DNA from: Favolaschia claudopus
Lineage: Eukaryota; Basidiomycota; Agaricomycetes; Agaricales; Mycenaceae
Length of the DNA: 64,000 nt
Direction of reading: 5' to 3'
Assembly (NCBI GenBank): GCA_037176885.1
Contig: JAWWNJ010000006.1
Location: 248,001-312,000, forward strand
Shown: in pieces, positions 58,101 to 64,000 of the stretch
Numbering within the stretch: the stretch's first letter is position 1
Layout: each line of letters starts with the position of its first letter
Made by a program: the position numbers and the translations under genes
Notes under the pieces: generated by a model
Database searches by the model: none
What the model was told of the DNA's origin: nothing
The model's input: the letters and a program-made list of their open reading frames with translations, nothing else

Positions 58101-60646
58101 CACCGACCCCGGGTCCAGCCGCTCGCTCGTGGTTCTACAGCAATTTACTCAAATATATCTTCATGTTCTGACTTTCACGCTGTTCTCCGATCTGGCCGAC
58201 CTAAACACCGACTCTCCGAGTCCTCAAATTCGATCTGACGCCAATTCAAGAATCAAGACCGTAAATAGCTCTATGGTCCGCTCGGAAGTGGCCGTAAAAC
58301 CTGCTTGCAATGTGGCGGCGACTTGTATGCGGATCCTGGAGACTTGTATTCTCTCACTGGTCACCCTTGGACGACGGCCTTCTCAAACCCATGATGTAAC
58401 CATTGACGGTTCCTTTCCCAGAAGGCGGCAATCTTGAACTTGAAAACCAGGGTCCCTCGTCGGTCTTGTGCCGCTAATCCACTCCACTCCATTCAAGACT
58501 GGATGAACGCAGAACGCACCTCATTCGCCCAGGGTCAGGGCGATATGATCGACGACTGTGATTCATGAAGATCCGTGTCTTCTATGTTAACGAATCCCTG
58601 CCAATGACGGGTACGACGGCGTTGTTTTCATGTTAGTTGGAGTGAATGAGCTAAATGTGTGTGTCGATCCACACATATAGCACCGCGGACGGCCGCCGTT
58701 GCGTCAATCATAGCCGCCTTCGGACGGCGACTTCTTATCGTTGGTAAGAGGCACACTGCCCTTTAATCTGAGGCGTTCATCCATGTGCTTCGCAACTCAA
58801 AGTCTTTCTTCTACTTAGTGAGTTCATTTACTCAGTGGAATCGTTCTCAAGCGCCTGTCGCGCGGTCTTCGGTCAGTGGCGTCATTGTCCGAAGTATCTG
58901 ACACTCATGCCGATGTATGTCCCAGTGTATCCTCAATTCTGGGTCAAGTTCGGTGGCAGCGACAGGCAACAAGTTGCAATCTTCAAAAACCCTTCTGGCC
59001 ACGCCTGGAATGGGACACATGCTGTGGCCGAGCGCCTTCCGAGTTCTTTTTCAGGATCTGCACCCTCGGTGAGCTTCCTCATTAATTTCGCTGTCATGCC
59101 CTGGCCTCTTCTCCCATGCATGGATTCAAACCATATTGTCCGAGTGCTTGTCCACGGAACTACGAGACTCCGAGTCGGACTCATGCTGCACTCATTCTAT
59201 TCTGCTGGCGGCAGTACACGTTGAGAATGAGAAGGGAGAGGTTCTCGAGCCGGACCCAGTACTTATCGCAGCCACGCCAGTGACATGCTGAATCGACTTG
59301 CGTCCCTGCACGGCGACTATTCCTACTCTACCACATCACATCCCGATCAATAGTGACCTTACGCACTCAGAAAGACAATTAAAAATTCAAATATCCAGTG
59401 AGTCGCCTTCTCATCTTTTGTGATCTTGCAAGATATACATTCAACAAAACCTATTGAGATTTCGGCGAGCAGCAGGAGCTTCTTTCTTGCGTCGCGATTA
59501 TTTGTGTCCGCTGTGAGCACACCGGGCCCTGGATTCTCCTCTTCACATGCGCCACCATAGCAGAGCGGAGCGCTTGCTAACCCTACCACAACTTGGATCA
59601 CAATTCTCATAATCAAGCTGCCTGCATGGGTGACTTTTGCCTCCGCTTACTGCCAGTAGAAGGATTTTTCGTTGTTTTAGGTAGGTGTCATCTCCCAACA
59701 CGGCGTATTTCATAGCCAACGGGAAGTTTAGTCGGGAGTGGTCCGAGCTCTAATCGCGCAAGACACATTGTGATAGTGGGGTGCGACCGCAAAATGCTCC
59801 GTCCAGATAAAATCGAGCACCAAGTACGTTCTAGCTCGCATGACTTACTCTTTGATTTATAGGAAAAAATTGGGAAAAAAATGTCCACGACTTCACGGAA
59901 TCTCGTGCGCCGTTCTCAATGACTCGATTACAATTCCTAGGATTTTACCCTGCGGGTATGGTATGTCAGTATTTCAAAGAGGCAGACCTCAGCTGTTTCT
60001 TATTGTCGGTCGGCGCATTCCTCCGTGCAGACTCTTGCTTTCATAAGCTGCAGAATCTGATGAAAAACAATTCAAACGACGAAGCCACTCTACGTCCTTG
60101 GACGGCGTTTCGCAAGGGCCGTCAACTCGACTCTGTGGCTATATGACTTTGAGCCAGGGTCCAACATTGATAAACCCCAGAACTTGGATCCTCCGTCCGA
60201 CAAGAAACGTTCGTTCCATATTAATATTCTTCCTATACACAATAACCCAATTTGTCACAGTGATTCATTCCGCGATCCCGTGATTGTATCATCGTAGCAT
60301 CCAAGGATACGCCCAAGAGCCACTCGCGAAGGGACGAAGCGGGATGAGGACGGTGAGTACATCGAGAAATGACCTCGTGGTTTTCGAAGCTAGTTTCCTT
60401 CATCGGACAGGAACTATCAGGATTAGCTTCCGTCCTGCGTCCATGTCACGCCACGCTCGAGTTTATTCAATAGCGATTAACCTGCGGGAACAAAGATGGT
60501 ATGAATGTCAATTTATCATGGCCAAGTGACCTACATTCGTTCATTCCGCGTTCTGGGCGGGCGACGCGTAATACTCAGGCGCTTTGCTATAGATATAGAT
60601 ATAACACGGTTTTAGGTGTCTGTCTCCACCCACCCCCTCTCATAGG
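55158..60646. other. 5.5-kb gene-poor region with a CTTGA-rich tract
   Basis: No gene could be supported. Bases 57,117-57,440 are crowded with CTTGA/CTTGC words in one orientation. The longest frame (57445-58041, minus, 198 codons) has no domain. A coding-like frame at 58835-59224 (129 codons) also lacks domains and may be a gene relic. The last 60 bp contain TATAGATATAGATATAA, a possible TATA region for the GATA gene. Confidence 0.4.
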
Positions 60647-61483
60647 ATGGTAGAACCGAATGCAGTTGGGTCGTCTCGGAGATTTTTGCCCCAGCCGTTG
60701 AGGTCGTATCAAATGCGATCAGCCTTTGAATCGAAATCATGGGAACTAGGTACTTTTCGAACAATTAGAGTCGACTGCAGCTTATTGCGTATAGCTTCTC
60801 CATCCTCAGTAACGGTTTTATACTCCACTCGCAATTCTACATTCAGTCCTTCCGGATTGTTGCTCGATCATTCTCTGTCGATTCCGGCCGAAGATTGGAA
60901 ACCATCCCTGGATCTTTCCGAACTTATCCCATTGTATGCGGGACGAGAATCGATTTGCTCGCCCGCCCCACCGACATCTCAGCCTACGTCGTCCTTTTCA
61001 TTGTGGGACGATTCTTTGATCGACACACTTACGCCGTCTTCGTACTATTCCGGCTACTCCCCCCCTTCCTCCTCATTTTCAATGGAATCGACCTTCAACC
61101 CCTACTCAGTAGCACATACCCCAAAGAAATCCTGCACCCATTGCCATGTTACCTCTACCCCTCTCTGGCGGCGCCATCCCACAACGCAAGCGACACTTTG
61201 CAACGCATGCGGGCTTTACCTCCAGCAGCGGAATTGTCTCCGGCCGCAGGCGCTTATTGACGCAGACATCGAGGACGACCCGAGCTTGCGTGTCCCCGAT
61301 TCTGAGTATACAGGCCCGAAATGCAGCCGCTGTTTGACCCGACAAACGTCTGTGTGGCGACGCAGCAAGTCCGGCGCGCAGGTGTGCAACGCGTGTGGTG
61401 TTTATGCGCGGTTGCGCGGGAAGGAGAGGCCGTTGTCGTTGAAGAGGAATAAGATTAAACCGCGCACGAAGCATCTACGGTAG
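60647..61483 (+). CDS. GATA-type zinc-finger transcription factor with two fingers
   Basis: Nuclear DNA-binding protein of 278 residues as a single exon. Finger 1 has Cys163, Cys166, Cys185, Cys188 (C-x2-C-x18-C-x2-C, with TPLWRR and LCNACGLY). Finger 2 has Cys226, Cys229, Cys247, Cys250 (C-x2-C-x17-C-x2-C, with TSVWRR and VCNACGVY), and a basic tail KRNKIKPRTKH follows as in other GATA factors. The N-terminal half is Ser/Pro-rich. A possible 60-nt intron (about 60751-60810, GTACTT...CCTCAG) is in frame, so the protein may be 258 residues. The exact Met is uncertain; Met23 is an alternative. Roles of fungal GATA factors include nitrogen, light and iron responses; the sequence here does not decide between them. 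Confidence 0.87.
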   Translation: MVEPNAVGSSRRFLPQPLRSYQMRSAFESKSWELGTFRTIRVDCSLLRIASPSSVTVLYSTRNSTFSPSGLLLDHSLSIPAEDWKPSLDLSELIPLYAGRESICSPAPPTSQPTSSFSLWDDSLIDTLTPSSYYSGYSPPSSSFSMESTFNPYSVAHTPKKSCTHCHVTSTPLWRRHPTTQATLCNACGLYLQQRNCLRPQALIDADIEDDPSLRVPDSEYTGPKCSRCLTRQTSVWRRSKSGAQVCNACGVYARLRGKERPLSLKRNKIKPRTKHLR

Positions 61484-62791
61484 CTGTCTCGAAGCGATTT
61501 GCCGCGATTAGCGAACTACGGTAGAGAATTTCGGAAAGTTCAATCTTGTATTGAATTGATTCCCCACTTTATGAGTCCGATACATCATTATACATTGCAA
61601 TCTGCTATTGGTTGAGTCACGGGACCGCGTCTCATCACGTGCCGTCCAGAATTGGAAAACAGTGACGCCGTGACTCAGAGTGACGTCCTCCACCTGTCTC
61701 CACCAGTTGCTTGCCCCCAATCGTTCATGGACGGCGGTGTCCTGCAAAGTTGTACATTTTTGCCTGCTTCGATTTAGCGACTGAGGTCGCTTCAAACTTC
61801 GAGGATTCGCCCGGCATCCATCAGTCCGGAAATCTTGTGCTTTTGTCTCAGACTCTCAGTCGCAATCCCAAAGATCTTGTTCAGCGCTCAACGTCTTCAA
61901 GTTGATGGACTCAGAAGCTATACAAATCTGTTCTGTGTCCAGCATCTACTTCGTATCTGATTCCGCGAACTTCCCTCTTGTTGAACATGTAGCCCGGATT
62001 CCAATTGCCGCAGCCGTGCCCGGATCTCTTTTTGCCGACACGGAATTGCCTCTATGCGGGAACTTCTGAGTGGGGCCTTATCATAATACTTCGGACGTCC
62101 GACGCTAACCATGAGCGCGCCGACTTTGTCCTTGCGTCGTTCATTGGGATCCATCACTTTTCTGGGGTACTCGGGCGAATTACTACGACTTCCAGCGCTT
62201 GTTTTGCAGAGGGAAAATAGAGGATTAAGTTGGGGCCCATCGTGTGCGTTGTTCTGCTTGACTTCTGGGATCTTTGACCATCGCGCGAATCCTTCAGCTC
62301 AAAGGCAGTCATTGTAGATCAATCGCCTGGATACAAGGCTGACATTAATGGCGTGTCCCATTTCAGACGCTGCGGGCCACTTTCCGGACCATTGGTTTTC
62401 CTACTCCCTATCTTACCTCACCATATATACTGCAACCATCAGGTAGACTTAATTTTATCGGCGTGCCGATTCTGATGATTCACCAGTGGTCGCTTATTTC
62501 TTTTAGACTTCCTCGCGTCCTTCCAGTCACCGTGGGTCATTTTCTTCACCCTCGAAAACTCAGTCTCAACGAGATCTCATGTTGAACGCGAGCCATGATA
62601 CAATGATAAGAGGAAACTTTTAGGCTGAGAATAGCGCCGAATCAGGGCTATTTCTGAAACTAACAGCGGTGGTCGATGATTGATTAATATCGCAGAAACA
62701 ATCAGCATTCTCTCCATCGGAGGGCTACTTTTGGCGGCAGCAACGGCCTCTTAAAGGTGACGGCTTGAGAAAGGACTAATTCTTTCCCCTC
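61484..62791. other. intergenic, no gene supported
   Basis: No gene seen between the GATA factor and the glycosidase. TATATATAC-like text near 62,424 is too far from the next ATG to assign. Confidence 0.4.
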
Positions 62792-64000
62792 ATGGGTCCC
62801 TTCATTTTGGGTGTACTCCTTGCTTCGCTGCTGCGGGCGGTAGCTCAACAGGTGCCAACTTCCTGGCGGGTGCGTATTGCGAAGTCCGTCTCCAAGCGAA
62901 GTTTGAAGCTGCCAGCCATAGAAACCAAACATCACCGTCTCGACAGCAGACCGGGCGAGCGTTGCTGAGGCCGCTATACAGGAAGCAATCACATTCATTG
63001 ACACCACTAAGGGTTTGTTCCCCGACCCAGGTAAATTTTCAAGCTACACCTCCTTGCACAGCTCACCATTTATCCAGGGAATTCGTATGGCGCATCTGGC
63101 GCATTCTATTCTCAGCTGGTTGAATTTGATATGGCCACCAATCAAACCCAATACGAGTCACTGGTTGGGCAGTACTTTTTACTGGCTGCCGAAAACCTTG
63201 GAGGTCTTGGAGCAACAAACTTCACGGGCACATTGTACGTGTTCACGAATACGCATTCGATTATGGGTGCGATGATTTAGTACAGTGTTAGTAACGACAA
63301 ATCTGAATTCATTTGGTTGCTCATCCATTTTTACTGGAACAGTTGAGCGACGGCTTGTAAGTATTCTCCTTGCTACGAGACGCTGTATTGATAAAATTCC
63401 AGAAATTATGGCCATGCCGCCGCTTTGGCGCTATCAGCATACAAGAACTCTCAATACCGGGTCTACGCTGATCAAGTTTGGTGGGCGGTGCAGCCGTATA
63501 CAGTGGCTCAGTCGGATGTGAATGCAGGGTTCATGACTCAGAAGAATATTACAATAATTTCAACATGCGGAGGAAGTGAGCGGAATTCTCTGATGATCTT
63601 CTCCCAGATCTGATGCATTTCCATAGTCACTGTCGCAGGCGGAACATTCCATGTAGGCGTTTCTCAAACTCTATGCGGGGAAAGCAAATACTCAATCCCG
63701 CCATCCAGGACAAAACTCCCTCAGACTCTTTCGTAAATGTGCTGGCGACTGGGTAAGCTTTATCTTGTCCGAAGAGGCCTACACTGAATGACTTCGAGGG
63801 GTTACTTGATGTCAGTGCTGTTCGTGTCTACACCTCGCAGTCCTAATCAGTGGCCAATGGTCCAGCTTATCTGCGTTGCTGGCCGAAGCCACAGGAGAAG
63901 CAATGTATCTTGACGCCGCAGAAGCTTCAGCAAATTTCTTGACAAATCACCTATTGAATGCACAACACATCGTACAAGATGGGATGTCTGTCAGTGCCAA
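62792..64000 (+). CDS. GH76-like secreted glycosidase, 3' end outside the window
   Basis: Probable secreted alpha-1,6-mannanase-type enzyme (glycoside hydrolase family 76), incomplete. Exons seen: 62792-62869, 62922-63030, 63078-63238, 63343-63356, 63403-63575, 63639-63652, 63709-63752 and 63851 onward. The signal peptide (MGPFILGVLLASLLRAVAQQ) is followed by VPTSWRKPNITV, a start typical of agaric members as I remember them. Further landmarks are NSYGASGAFYSQLVEFDMAT, LSDGLNYGHAAALALSAYK, QVWWAVQPYTV, GGTFH and LSALLAEATGEAMYLDAAE. Two exons are only 14 nt long. The catalytic Asp pair of GH76 was not located with confidence. The exon 3 donor (GTGTTC) is weak and the 104-nt intron after it could hide another exon. 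Confidence 0.75.

Overview
The window looks like nuclear DNA of a mushroom-forming basidiomycete (Agaricomycetes). Genes are split by many short introns (mostly 44-80 nt, GT-AG, with branch-point-like CTGAC/CTAAC). The families found are also typical of that group: F-box/LRR-like proteins, secreted heme peroxidases, PPxY-tailed single-pass membrane proteins, GEN1-like XPG nucleases, tyrosine recombinases and GH76 enzymes. All products and exon joins were read by eye from the sequence; no search was run.

Layout. 0.5-12.3 kb: a two-finger C2H2 regulator, three F-box proteins, an NAD-dependent sugar-epimerase/3-beta-HSD-like dehydrogenase with an inverted fragment of its own 5' end behind it, and a second C2H2 regulator. 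12.3-18.6 kb: gene-poor, with decayed coding-like stretches only. 18.6-34.8 kb: the richest part. It holds a PPxY membrane protein, a GPI-type small secreted protein, a nested pair of miniature transposons, a secreted heme peroxidase, a Zn2Cys6 activator, a second peroxidase in inverted orientation and a second PPxY membrane protein. 36-40.4 kb: a small hypothetical protein, a small secreted cysteine protein and a dead copy of the dehydrogenase. 40.9-42.9 kb: a non-autonomous transposon with about 238-bp terminal inverted repeats and an 8-bp target duplication. 46.2-51.8 kb: a compact module of an XPG/GEN1-like structure-specific nuclease, a tyrosine recombinase with all expected catalytic residues, and a convergent SAP-domain protein. 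53.7-55.2 kb: a third C2H2 paralog. 60.6-64 kb: a double GATA-finger regulator and the 5' part of a GH76-like glycosidase that runs off the window.

How the parts may work together. The nuclease, recombinase and SAP protein look like DNA cutting, strand exchange and DNA binding functions packed within 5.6 kb, so a mobile element or a recombination cassette is the best guess. The two peroxidases, the Zn2Cys6 factor between them and the two membrane proteins outside them form a duplicated neighbourhood that could be an oxidative or wood/litter-related cluster, but co-regulation is only inferred. Repeats are frequent and some sit directly in promoters, for example the miniature element that ends 42 bp before an F-box start codon.
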